DNA of 64,000 nucleotides from Andrena cerasifolii. Lineage: Eukaryota > Arthropoda > Insecta > Hymenoptera > Andrenidae. Under the pieces are notes generated by a model. The model did not search any database, was not told the origin of the DNA, and saw only the letters and a list, made by a program, of their open reading frames with translations. Positions 24,204-36,300 of the stretch are shown here, one piece after another. Position numbers and translations under genes: made by a program. The stretch lies in assembly GCF_050908995.1 (NCBI RefSeq), contig NC_135118.1, positions 2,170,001-2,234,000 of the forward strand, given 5' to 3'. How positions within the stretch are numbered: position 1 is the stretch's first letter; each line of letters opens with the position of its first letter.

Positions 24204-24952
24204 GACCGTGATCTCGTTTTTAAAGTTGGACAGGCAGTTGATTGGAAGTTGGGAGTTTGGTGCGGCGTTCGACTGGGGCGCTCTGGGAGTTCACCGTGCT
24301 GGGGAACCCGAGGTGTTGGGATGTTGACATCTGAGGCTTCATCATGGGCGGGCTGCTGGTGATGCTTCCGGGTGTTGACGGCCTGTGCAAACGACAGGTT
24401 TTCTCTGACAGCGGAAGAGATGTTGTCGATTCTTTGCCAGGTAGTGCGACTTTTTTTTAGCCATGTGCTCTTTCTTTTTTGAGGGGGCGTACTTGAGGAT
24501 GGGCAGCCCTTATAGGAAGCCGAGTGGCCAACCTGGTTACAATTAGCGCATTTGAGTGCAGGTCTGTCGTCTCGCGCTTTTATGTTGCAGTCTCCGGGAG
24601 CGTGGAACGGTGCACATTTCACACAGCGGTACGGGAGATGGCAGTTTTTGCTGGCGTGACGAAGCCTTTGAAAGTTTTTGCACTGAAATAGAATGGGCTT
24701 TTTTAAATGATCCCACCTTACTTTCTGGTAAGTGATTGATTTAATGTTGAATAATTCTGCAGTAGGGCTCCCACATAAGAGTTGTAGTAGATAGTGGTGC
24801 TCGGGCTGGTTCCGGTCGTATGTGAATTTTGAGATGTTCACGATCTCCACCGAGGGGAGATCTAATTCAACGATCTGTTGCTTAATATCGTCTATGCTGA
24901 AGGAACCTCTGATACCCTTCACTATGATGGATTTCATTTTAAGGTGTTTAGG

Positions 24953-25000
<48 letters not shown>

Positions 25001-25420
25001 TGGAATTAGTGTTCTGGTGGAAATGGAGTGTTCCCCGCTGTCAGTTTCCCTGACTAGGAATGAGGATTTCGGGATATTCAGGGTTTTGATAATGTCGATA
25101 ATTGCATTAATGTTGGTGTTTATTGTATTGATTTTGGTGGTGGCTTAATATTTTTCCTTTTCGGGGTTTCGGCAGGTTTAGTAGTAATCTGCTCCTCTTG
25201 GTCGCAGACCATTGACTCGTCGTCGTCATCTGATATAGTGGCTGGAAGCGATTAATTACCTTCGTCGATAAGCTTGCTGATCTGAATTATCGACTACGGG
25301 TTTACGGGTCTTGCGGGGGACTTCCCATTCTTCGTCTCCAGAGGGCGGATTGTCTTGTGAGGCGCCAAGATTACTTATCAAGCGGAGCTAGGGGGCGCAG
25401 GCAGGTGCCACATTCCTGCG
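24155..25420 (-). pseudogene. LINE ORF1: gag-like zinc-knuckle protein, broken
   Basis: The readable part (24937-24155, 260 codons) has a PRE_C2HC-like N-terminal region (MKSIIVKGIRGSFSIDDIKQ) and Cys/His knuckles. These are CVKCAPFHAPGDC and CANCNQVGHSASYKGC, plus an upstream knuckle whose second Cys has become Phe (CKNF). Upstream coding traces such as GDEEWEVPRKTRKPVV (near 25340) and IPKSSFLVRETDSGEHS (near 25050) show ORF1 once began near 25420. The TA microsatellite at 24955-24994 and several stops interrupt it. In active elements this protein binds the LINE RNA. Confidence 0.75.
24955..24994. repeat. (TA)n microsatellite inside LINE ORF1
   Basis: About 20 TA units. LINE coding sequence can be followed on both sides: TPKHLKMKS resumes directly after it on the minus strand. 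The tract therefore expanded inside the old gene. Confidence 0.9.
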
Positions 25421-25440
25421 TGCAACGCTTAAATTGGGCT

Positions 25441-26002
25441 TGATTTTGGATTTTGAGGCTAGGCTTATATTCTTTTAGGAATGATTTGTGGAGGCGGTCA
25501 AGAGAGCTGCATGGGGTGCAAGCTTGGATGCTTTAGTGTACCTGTGGCGTACGTTTTGGTCACCCGAGCAATTCTCTTTACTTTCCCTCTTCAGGTGAGA
25601 TGCCGCGCTTGGCCCCCTGTGTGGGGGGAGGGGTTGGCTCGACATCTGGCCCTGATTAAAACGCGTGGGAGGCTCCCAATGCGTTAAGGGGTCAAAATTT
25701 GTATACACCACTTTTTTTAGTCGCGGGACTGTTGTTCTTTAACTGAACTACTTACCCAAATGGGTCACTATCGCGAACTACTGAGGGGAATTAAATGAGA
25801 AAATATCTCGGATCGGTTTTTGATGCACGCGCTTCGGTCTGACGTCAGAGGCGATACTCCGCGGGCCCCTTAGACACGCTAGGTGTTAGGAACTGGGACA
25901 GAACTTGTATATATACTAACGGGAGGGTTAGCGAACAGAAGCGAGAAGTCTCACGCCGCGTGACCCCCTGGTGGAGCGTCGGTAACCACGACGGATCCCT
26001 AC
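25441..26002. other. LINE-flanking DNA without a gene
   Basis: It probably includes LINE 5' untranslated sequence. A TATATATACTAACG motif at about 25909 and GC-rich downstream sequence could be promoter-like, but no start codon or frame supports a gene. Confidence 0.3.
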
Positions 26003-26186
26003 CTGTGATGCCAGATCGGGGACGGGTTCTCTCGAGAATTTCCCCCACCTCGCGCACACTACACCGGAGCTGCGTGTCCGTGAGTTGGACTCCGAAGCGC
26101 CGAGCTCACGGACGTGCCGCTCCGGCGTAGTGTGCGCGAGGTGGGGGAAATTCTCGAGGGAACCCGTCCCCGATCTGGCATCACAG
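26003..26186. mobile_element. 184-bp hAT-type fold-back MITE, copy 2
   Basis: The same hairpin as at 4121-4304 and 62653-62836, ends CTGTGATGCCAGATCGGG. An exact 8-bp duplication ATCCCTAC flanks it (25995-26002, 26187-26194). Confidence 0.92.
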
Positions 26187-26258
26187 ATCCCTACACCTTT
26201 TTACAACAGCCACGAAATCTGGCGGCCGACAGAAGAACTAGGACGAAAAAGTCACACA

Positions 26259-26396
26259 GGGCGGTATTCTTAGTCGCTACTTATTCTTAACCAAATGCTT
26301 AAGCATTCGGCATCCTTTACTAGCTACAAGGTTAGTAGAGGATGCCGCATGCTTAAGCGTTTGCTTAAGAATAAGTAGTGACTGAGAATATCGCCC
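26259..26396. mobile_element. GGGCGGTATTC MITE, copy 3
   Basis: A 138-bp hairpin with ACA on both sides (26256-26258, 26397-26399), very close to the copy at 14014. Confidence 0.9.
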
Positions 26397-26412
26397 ACAT
26401 TCTGGACAGGAA

Positions 26413-26438
26413 TCGGAACACCTGTCTATTACACCGTG
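26413..26438 (-). repeat. 26-bp end repeat, inverted partner of 21012
   Basis: An exact reverse complement of 21012-21037. It lies about a dozen bases from where the PIF/Harbinger transposase fragment breaks off at 26451. Confidence 0.7.
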
Positions 26439-26450
26439 ACTGTACCTACT

Positions 26451-26937
26451 CTAATGAATACCCGTATCCTCACCAATGCCTACTTGCAAACCGGGATCAC
26501 CTATGTATCTAAAAAATACCTCCATGTTCTCTTTCCGTGAAAGACCGTCACCTCTGGTTTCGTTCACGATATCTAAAAATGTATCCGCCAGGTAGTTCAC
26601 ACGGTGTTCTTCGAATCTAAACATGGCACGGTACTCTCGGGTATGGTTTCTTCGACTTTTGTGAACCTGGGGGGCACGAATTTGCATGAACAACGCCACG
26701 ATTGCGATTGAGCAAACAATTTAAGACAGACGACTGGCATACTTAAGATAACACTAGCATTTACTTGCAGTTAACAGTAAGTACTATGTGTTATGCATAC
26801 GTATTTAACGCATTTACTGAAAAATTAGTAAAAACTATTTCTAATAAATACTTCATCCTTTATTGCATACGGAACTGAGTATTTGCTAGAAAAATCACTA
26901 GTAAAAGCTTATACTTGCTTTTATGCATACGGCCCAA
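26451..26937 (-). pseudogene. PIF/Harbinger transposase N-terminal fragment
   Basis: The minus-strand frame 26699-26451 (82 codons) ends FRYIGDPGLQVGIGEDTGIH, the region just before the helix-turn-helix in PIF/Harbinger transposases. It then stops abruptly, losing the catalytic domain. Upstream, 26700-26937 is AT-rich with repeated TGCATACG words. It ends near GGGCCGTATGCATAAAAGC (minus strand), which may be the element's terminal repeat. The enzyme would cut and paste DNA; this fragment cannot. Confidence 0.7.
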
Positions 26938-27199
26938 TGTCATTAATTACAATCAGACCACACGCAATTTGTCGTTAAAGGTGACTGGCAGGATTCCTCC
27001 CACCACAATGCTTGGCTGCTGTGTTGGCTTTATTGTCTAGCCGCTAACCAGTCGCTCTTTGTTTCTCGAACAGAGATGTATAATTGACATGATGTAAACA
27101 TAAAGGTGGTATCTAGGCATTCGTCATGGCGAAGAAAATAATCTTCAGCGTTTAGATGATTTTTATGGTAATTAAGAATTTATTCCTGACTGAAGATAT

Positions 27200-27205
27200 T
27201 TTATT
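27200..27205 (-). terminator. Poly(A) signal of RSPH1
   Basis: AATAAA on the minus strand, about 165 bases after the RSPH1 stop codon at 27370-27372. It is the first such signal downstream. Confidence 0.6.
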
Positions 27206-27369
27206 AAAAGTATACAACCAGATACGTGAACATTTGTTATAAATTATCCATGCGGAAATTCGTAGACCGTTGAAACTTCACTGTGCCGTTGAGATTCCGT
27301 GATACCTGTTAGGCGCATAAGAAACTTCTTGAAAGATTAACTTGACTGAGAGAAATAAATTATCGTACT

Positions 27370-30300
27370 TCATTTCCCAGACTGTGCTGCTTCAGCAGAC
27401 GGTGTGGGATGATCATTTTCTCCATAATATTCCTCATGCTCCCCGCGATACTCTCCTGGATATTTTAAGTATTGCTCTCGTTCCGTCAAATCTTCTGAAC
27501 ATCTATCCACCAGAGAATCTAAGGACACCTTTAAAAAATGAAGAAAATTAGTGCCCCTGTCTGATAAAAAGATTATCTGAAACTTTTTTTAGATTATCTA
27601 AAAGTCAGGATGCTTTTACGTGAAACAAGAGAGACTATTGCGGATATCGTAATTTTATTAGTGAATGTACGCCGCGAGTTGGAAATGGAGGCGACCGGAA
27701 ATTCCCTTTAGAACACAAGCAATCAATTTAGACGGCTCATTTCGTCTACTTCCGTTTTCAGGAACGTTCCGGACATATTTGTCAAACAGGGAAACCGGAT
27801 ATCATCGGATAGCTTTCCAATATTTATTTCAGACGCTATTTGACGTTAGATAATTACTCGTACTGCTAATCCGTATAACTTGTGAAAAAAATTATTTCTC
27901 TGTACAAAAAAATACATGTAACGGATAGTTCAATAACTCTCTTCACCTCGCACATTTTCGCCGATTTTCGAAAAATCATATAAGTATATCATCATGAACG
28001 GGAGGGTGGAAAATATTTAAAGGTCAACTTCGTTTTTTTGTAAATAGAATATTCAGTTGCTATAGGGGACAGTCCTACAGTACCGGCCACTCCAAGTTTT
28101 TGTACTATAACTTTGGCCACTGTTGGTAAAAATCAAATTTCAAAAAAATAATTTGTAGAACATATTATGCTTAAGGGGTCATGGCTAGTCAGCTTTCGAA
28201 AAAGAACGCGATTTTCGGGAATTTTTGTGGATTATCTACTGTATATTTTTTTACAACTATTCGCTTATTTTAAAAGTACATATATGTAGCAACTCTCCGT
28301 AATTTTGTTATAGAAAAACATTTAAAAATGAACGAATAACAGCCATTCTCGCGGAAACTGTTTTGATAAAGGCGCTGTGAGGGTGAGCAAGTTTTCTCTG
28401 AGCCGGATCAGCTAAAATTAAAAATTCAAAAACATTCTGTTAATATATGGTTGAATTCAGTAGATGAACGAAGGCTTTTTCAAAAAGTTGGTTTTTGACA
28501 AAATGGCGGCCGTTTGACGCAAAACCGCGCTTTTGCGATGTCTGAATTGTTCGTTTTTCGTTAATTAAAAATACAGTTTTTGTTGAAATAAAAAATCCTT
28601 CGTTCGTCTACTAGTCTTTGGTACATAAAAGAAGTCTGCAAAAGTTTAGGCCAATCGATACAGTGGTTTCCGAAATATCTTGCTCACCGATATCAACACA
28701 GCTTTCGCGAGAATGGCTTTTATTCGTTCATTTTTTAATGTTTTTCTATAAAAAATTACTGAGAGTTGCTGCATATATGTACTTTTAAAATAAGTGAATA
28801 GTTGTAAAAAAATATACAGTAGATAATCCACAAAAAATTCTTGAAAATCGCGTTCGTTTTCGAAAGCTGACTAGGCATAACCCCTTAATAAAAGGGGATA
28901 AATCGTTTTTCTTAAATTTTATCATAAGGATTAATAATTCGCTGGTATAAAAAATTTATAATTCGCAGCGAACGAAGAATTGTCGTCCAGTACCGGCCAA
29001 CTAAGTTAGTAGATTTTAAGGTCTAAGTAATTAATAATGTTAGTATAAACATTTAAAAATACAATAGAATATTTATTTAGGCACGTCTACAAATATCACA
29101 GTTAAAATGATCGATATTTTCTTGGTCTGTACAGTACTCGCCAGCCCAACCCTTGCATTTCATGCGCTGCACCAAATCTTCGTTGAATGATTCTTTATAA
29201 ATGATGCACTCACAAGGGAACATCCTGAACCTGGAAATTCGAAAAATTCTGAAACTTTGTGAATAAGTAGGGAATTTCGTCCTCATTACAATGCAATTTT
29301 TGTTTGCTGCCCAAATTCACTATAAGGGGGTGTAATTAACCCCTGAAAATCCGGTTATTTTCCGATTTTCTGTTATAACTCGTGAACTGTAAAATATTTT
29401 TTTCAGCAAATGGTAGATCTAATTAAAAGAAGTAACTTTTGTCTTGAAACTTTTTTACTATTTCTTACAGATTGCGAGTTACAAAGTAAAATCGGAAAAT
29501 AGCCGAATTTTCAGGGGTTAATTCCACCCGCTTGGAGTGAATTTGGGCAGCAAAAAAAATTGCGCTGTAATCAGGAGGAAATCCCCTATACATTCACAAA
29601 GTTTCAGAATTTTTTTAATTTTCGGGTTTGGAATCCTAGTTTAAGTTTACTTTAGTTTAGTTTAGTCTAATTTTGTTTTACAATAGCATTTTCAAAGCCG
29701 CATTCACATTGTTCTGCTTCCATTTTCCTTTTTTTCTGTTTAATTTCCGACATTTATCTGCAGAAAATCAAAGAAGAGAAATCTAAAGACTGTAATTATA
29801 GGAAAAATTTTTAAAAAAATTTGGCTGGTATTGTACGACTATAAGGTGGCCGATATTGCATGACAAGCACGTAAAAAGAGTTTAAGGTTTGATGCGTAAT
29901 ATACAAAGCAAACTGCAAAATCGGGGCATTTATGTATACCTAATTGTCTAAAAATAATGTACGTAATATGACAGAATTATTTAATTACCTGAAAAATAAG
30001 AAATCAGCTATGAAAAATAACTTTTGTCGTACAGAAAGACCAGCCTAAACGTTAAACGTCTTAAAACTGTGGTAGGGTAAATGTCCCAATTACTGCCAGC
30101 GTCCCTATTACTGCCACTTCATTTATTTTACTTAATAAACACGCAACGTATAAAGAATGGTGTACAAAAGAATTTATCATAAAATTGGGACTGTTCTTCT
30201 TATTATTATAGTACATTCTTTATACCTTACGCTTTTTTGTTTTAAATAAATAAAGTGGCAGTAATAGGGACACTGACAGTAAATGGGATATCTACCCTAG

Positions 30301-33300
30301 TACTAAAGAAAAACGAACGTCACCGGGATACGTTGCTCAGGACTATAGTATTTATTTATGTCTCCATCGATGATAGAGTTAACTAACATTAGAAGCGAGA
30401 TCTAGCTCTGGCCGGTACTGTACGCTTAGTGTTCCTTCTCAAGAATTTTTTCTCGAGAATTTCTCGAGAAATTTTAAAATTTGTTTATTTCTGATTCCTC
30501 GAGAAATACAGTCTGTCTCGAGATACTTAATTTACATTAAGTCTTATTAGTAACATTAGTAACATTTATTAAAATCTCAGTAGAGAAGATTCGACATTAT
30601 TTACTGGTGAAGGTGCTCTTAAATTTTTATTTAACAATTTAGACAAATTATATACCTACAAAATTTTTGCATATGTAATCCAGAATCTCTTCAAAAAGAT
30701 TCGAAAGACTTGTTTTTTCATTTAATATCCAAGACAGATATGTATAAAACGGCAAAACAAATTCTAAGTAGCTAGACTTTTCGGAAAATGTAACAGCAAT
30801 AGAAAATACTGAAAAACTTACGGATCCTCAAAATGAAGAATTACCCTTAAGAAAACAATTAGAGTTAGCAATCGCAGATAGCCTCCAGGAATTTAGTATA
30901 AACCAAGAAAAATAATAATAATATAAATAATAATAATATAATATAAATTCCGGACTTTAACATAGGAATTTCATATTTTTCAGTCCACTGGAAGAAGTAC
31001 ACCCAATTTACCATAACTTTTGCATGTGCTACATACGATGAACCCAACATCCACTAAAAACGAAAGAAATTTTACTACAGATACAAATTTTATCACAAGG
31101 AAAAGAAAAGAAATAGATTAAAAACCTACTTTGAAACAAAAAAGTAATGTTTCGCTTTGCACAAATTTTGTATTAAATAAAAATCAATTAAGTATATTTA
31201 ATATCTGCTTCTTCATTTATACAAGTTTAGTGCAAATTGGACAAGAATGGACAATTTGTTAAAGTTGTCTTGTGTCTGATAAATCAACATTATTCGAAAA
31301 CTATAAATTTTGTAATATTTTCTTCAATTTCTCGAGAATATTCTCGGGAATTCTCAAGAAGTATGATCTAATTTCTTATTTCTCGAGAAAGAAAAAATAT
31401 AGAGAAATCAGGAAGGCTGTGTACGCTGCCCGGTAGGTACTGTACGACTTTCCCCTAATAGTACATATTGCTATTATATAGATATACAATTACGTTTTAC
31501 TCGATGCCACACAACTTTCGTATTTAACGTATTCTTCCCTATTATTTAAAACGGAGAAGATATTTTTTCAGGTGGGTGCAGCTATTGAACCACCTTGTAT
31601 ATTTTTTGATAGACAAATATAAACATGCGCACACTACAACTATGATATTTTCTTGTCATATTTTTCGCAGCGAAGAAAATAATGAAGTATTGTGTTTTTA
31701 CGTGAAACTGTTCTGGTTTCTGAAATTAAATTATAATTTGAACTTTATCGAAGAATCGTTTCCTAATTGTGTCGATTATTACCTCCTCCTGCAGAGGTAC
31801 TGGTTCAGGTGGCAATAAATCAGGGTTATAAGGGGTAATGCAACGTGCTCGCCATAGTGGAATAATGCCTTTCTTCAACGGAAGTGGTTGCATTGGTAAT
31901 GATTTATCTATCGCATCCGCTGGAGTCTCCTGCATTAAAAATTCAATTCTGTATTTATTTATGCATGCTCACGAGTATCCTACAGGGTGTCCTATACAAA
32001 TCTGCAAATTAATATATTTTCAGTAAGTTTGGGTAAAGCTTCGGATGAGTGAATACAGTGAAAGTCAGAAAACGAAGATATGAGTCGCGAGGAATTTTCA
32101 GAAGGATATTAAAACTTTTAACGTGGCAACTTGTTACAACTCAGCCCCTAATGTTCGGAAAGTGAGCGTCACGAAATTTTGCTCTCAGGACACTGCAACT
32201 TGCTCTAGCTGCACCAGTCTAAGACACTGTCCCCACGCCGACACTTGACGTATACAGTATTGTATCTCGCGCTAAGTATATATAGGTATATATGCGCAGC
32301 TGACACAGAATGGATCTATTAAGCCACGACTCGCTATCAAGAACCCTGAGATTTCCGAATCTCAAAAACGGCTGATCCGATTATTAACACTTACAGTGCT
32401 TGCAAATCTGCAAATTTAAATGAATTGTACATTCAGTTTTCTCTAAAACTAACACGTGCCACATACAGGGTTTTTGCTACAAGTACATTTTTTTCACAAA
32501 ATTAGCCTATATTAATGCAAAAAGTAGAAAACTTTGTGACGCCTTTGGCTTATTGTATACTTAAGCATAATTACCAATCAAAACAAATTAAATTTCGTAA
32601 ATAATGAAAAGACAGGGAAATATTTTGTCTCTCCTGAAACATTTGATTTTTGGAACATACAGTATTTTCTAGAAGGACTTTTCATTTTTCATTTCAATGT
32701 TTGGTTGCCTGCACGTATTCGGATGTAAATGTCTGTTTGTTAGTTATTTTAATTCCAAATTAACTTCGTACTTACTTATTATGTAATCTTACTTATAAGT
32801 ATCGGTAATTATTTAGAAGTTTTCCGTCCTCACCGGTTTCAATGATTTTTGGATATGTTGTCGGGGACACGATTCTGAACAACTTTTCCCTATACATGTT
32901 ACCGCCGCTCGACCTTCGTTTCCGAGATACAGTATTGTCTCGTTATGGGCTCGGTTTGGTGTACACGATACGGACTTTTCGTTATCCCCACCACTTCTGT
33001 CTCACTCTTGTCCGGCGAAGGCAAGAGCGAGATGGAATGAGAGCGAGCGTGAGGTACTGAAAGCGAGCGAGAACGGTACGAGACAGGCGACGCGTTGATG
33101 TTTGGACTCGCTCCGTCTTTCGGACGCCTGACACTCCGTCCTTTGCGTGCGCGATGGTCCCAAGCGCTTACCGTGAGCACGAAAACCGCTTCGCAAAATC
33201 TTGACGCAGGTCCGGCTCACGGTAATCGCTTGCGACCATCGCGCACGCTCGCCGCGCACGCAGTGTTCTATCTCTCTCCCCCCTTCGGCCCGAAAGAAGC

Positions 33301-36300
33301 GAGAAACGAATACTCGGAATTAGAGCTCCGTTCACGATACGGGCTCAACGCCGGTCCCGACCAGCGAGCCGCTAACGAGACAATACTGTACACTTGATCT
33401 AGTCACAAAAGTGCCGTCGTGTATACGTACCTTTACTTTTCAAGAATAAGCAGTACGTTTAATATAAATGTAGGATTGGATAGGTAGGCCCTTAAGGGGA
33501 GGTTCCGGTCTAAAAGTCGATTTTTTTTTATTTCATTTTTCGAATGTTCAAACTTTTAGGAATACTTGTTTAAAAGGATTTGTTGAAATTCGTAATATTC
33601 CCGAAGTTATAGGCATTTGAGTAGCGGCAAATGCATGGGTAACACCCGGCTACTCGGCACTCACGTAAAACTTTGAACGCGTTTTTCTCGAAACAGTGTT
33701 CTCAAAACGGTGGGACCTGTATCTCCAAAAGTTATTATCCGATTCGACTGAAACTTTTTTTACTTTGAAGAATATACTTCTGGCTAGGGGGAATACAAAA
33801 AAAAATACAAAAATTGAAAATTTGTAATGTTCAAAGGCGTTGAAAGGACGAAAAATATAGGGAAAAAGTGATTTTAAACTTCAAGTGTCGTTATTTCCTC
33901 AGAAATGTCATTTTTTAATTTTTTTCTGGTTCCACTCCAACCATGCATCGTCCCGGAGCTCGGAGAGCTGCCAGCGACCGCTGGATGGTCTCTTTCAAAT
34001 TAACGTCGCAAAGAGCTATTCAGAATTTCCCGGCCCGGGCCGAAAAATGTGGGGGCCTTTTTGGCATAACTTTTGAAATATAAAAGATATTGGAATGCAA
34101 TTTGCGCCGAAAAATGAGAAAAAATTATTCCCTCTTGATGAATAATTTAACATATTTACATTTACTTATTTTTTAAACCATAATTGTTGTAAAAAGCTTT
34201 TGCAAACTGTTTATCTCATACTGTATTTAATACCTCTAATGGGTTTAGTTACCACTAATGGGACGTGTCTTTGATTGTAGCGGTGTTTGAATTTTTTTTC
34301 TAGATTTTTGTGTCTGAATGTTTTAGCTAGTCAACGCCACGCCTATACCGGCTCCCGTTAGTGTCATTTTTTGGAACTATGCGCCATTATTGAGGCTTTT
34401 ACACGCAGGTGGCGAAAAATCTCTCCGTACAAGGGTATAGCGCCGCGGTCAACCCTGTCGTAGGTAAAATTTTTTAAATTGAGACGGGTACAAGATCAGT
34501 CGACATTATTTTCGAACCTCATTACAGTAATCTGGGGTGCGAGTGGTAAATTGATCATAAAAGCGGAGCGCGCGGCTCGATTACCTGGGGCTGGAAATTC
34601 CCAATAGCTCTTTGCGACGTTAATTTGAAAAAACCATCCTAAAGTGTTCGGAGCTCGGGCATCACTGCTGTCCAGCGGTCGTTAGCAGCTCTCCGCTGGG
34701 CCGGTGCATGGGTGTAGTGGAATGCGTTCGTGAGGCGCTGTTGCCATGTTACAAGTTCGCGCGAGCGCGGGTTGCAGGATAAAACGCTGACCCTGTAGAA
34801 GCAGGATAGCAGTTGGAGACCGTTGGGCCTCTTGACGCCTGGGGTTTTTCCCCGACCTTTTGTCTTGTTTCTAGGGACGCAGTTAATTCAGGGAAGGATG
34901 CGGAGGCGACGGTTTTTCCGTTCAGTCTGAACAGAGCCTCCATGGTGCATAGACATAATATCACGCAAACAGTTATAGCTAGCAGAGTTGTACTTTACCA
35001 TTGTACCATCAACATCACTTATTGTTAATAAATATATCATTCTATATTTTACCAAAAAGTCTAACAGTTTTCTTTCTTTTTAGTTGTAGTCCTTTATTAA
35101 GATTGAGTTTTAATTTTGATAACTTCCACTTGTTCATTTCTTTGTTATACACATTAGGCCGTCCCGAAAAAATGAAAATGATTGTTGCGTTAGGCCTTAG
35201 TGCAGGAAAGTTGTGTATTGGGATCAATAACAACTGTGCGAAATTTCAGCCCTGTGAGTTAATATCTTCTGTTCCGGCAAGAGCTTTGAAATTTCGAAAT
35301 TTAAGTAAAAAGTAAAAAAATGATCTTGCAGTCCTCCTAAAATCCCTTTCCAAGCGAAATTTGATAAAAATGTCCTAGTTGCGAAAGGATACTCGAAGTC
35401 GGGTTTATAGACTTGATGAAGTGGAAACATGAGATTTGTACTCAAAGGCTGGCATATGACTGCGCGACTCAAGGGTGACCCGAGTGAAGCCATCCCTTGC
35501 TTCGGCTACAATTATTTTGCTGGTTGGCTCTGTTACGAGCTTTACGAGCATGCTGCCACCACTCTACGCACAGCATGTACTCTGATGTCTGTCATCGACA
35601 GTTGTCTCTGTCATCAGTTACCATGGCCAAAAGGATATTGTCTGATAAGGCGAAGTATGTGTTATTTGAAGTTATCTTATCAATGATTGACCTGCATTTC
35701 TTGGCTAAGTGACGTGAGGATTGTATAATATAATATAATGTTGCGCCGGGGTGTCCCCGCTGGCCGCCCCGGCGCTAAAGAGAGAATAATATACGGGCGT
35801 ACACACTGCACAACTATATTTCAGTAGTAGCTGTAGGTTTACAATGGTACAAGCTAAACCCCTACGTCCGAACGCTATGGCGTTTGGTACAAAACAGTCC
35901 CTCTGGTCGATATGCCGATCGTCCTTCCAGGGAGCCGACCTTCTCTCTTCATCTGCGAGTACCAGCAGGCCATGCACGGGCCTACACCCGGTGCTCGCAA
36001 CAATATAATATAATATAATATATTTGGCTATGTTAACTGATGACAGAGACGACATCAGAGAACTTGCTGTGCGTATCGTGCTGTCAGCACGTGGGAACTA
36101 AAGTCGGTAGAAATCCGAACATGTTCTCCACCTTCGTTGAATTTTGATGCTACCGATCATACTGACTTGATCAATTGGGACGGATGTCCACTAACTTTAC
36201 CACGTATATTGGACTCGGTTGAAACCATCTCCCAGGAAAAAATGCTGGAGGAGGAAGAGATCCCCAAATCCTGGGACTTCGAGACACACCCTTGCCACAC

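Larger units (their letters stand above)
21960..25440 (-). mobile_element. Dead Jockey-like non-LTR retrotransposon (LINE)
   Basis: On the minus strand the order is gag-like ORF1 (from about 25420 to 24155), apurinic endonuclease (24203-23718), then reverse transcriptase (23736 to about 22040). A zinc-knuckle ORF1 followed by an APE-type endonuclease and RT is the plan of Jockey-like LINEs. The copy is inactive: a deletion joins the endonuclease to the RT, several stops interrupt ORF2, and a TA microsatellite splits ORF1. The 3' limit is approximate, with no clear poly(A) tail. Confidence 0.8.
28065..31455. mobile_element. 3.4-kb composite element in RSPH1 intron 5
   Basis: The ends are GGGGACAGTCCTACAGTACC and the complement of GGGGAAAGTCGTACAGTACC, with TA outside both. 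The word GGCCGGTACTGTACG, in either orientation and with variation, recurs at about 28078, 28988, 29823, 30410 and 31431. Three fold-backs (28175, 29243, 30073) and a coding relic near 30800 lie inside. Confidence 0.55.

Noticed and set aside
31726..31782. RSPH1 ending at the stop near 31726
   Set aside because: The read-through past GAGGAG looks intronic, a good GTAATA donor sits there, and a phase-compatible coding exon with stop lies at 27528-27370.
33002..33397. Arg/Ser-rich ORFs resembling SR proteins
   Set aside because: They are translations of a GC-rich palindrome within a TA-flanked element; both strands give similar low-complexity frames.
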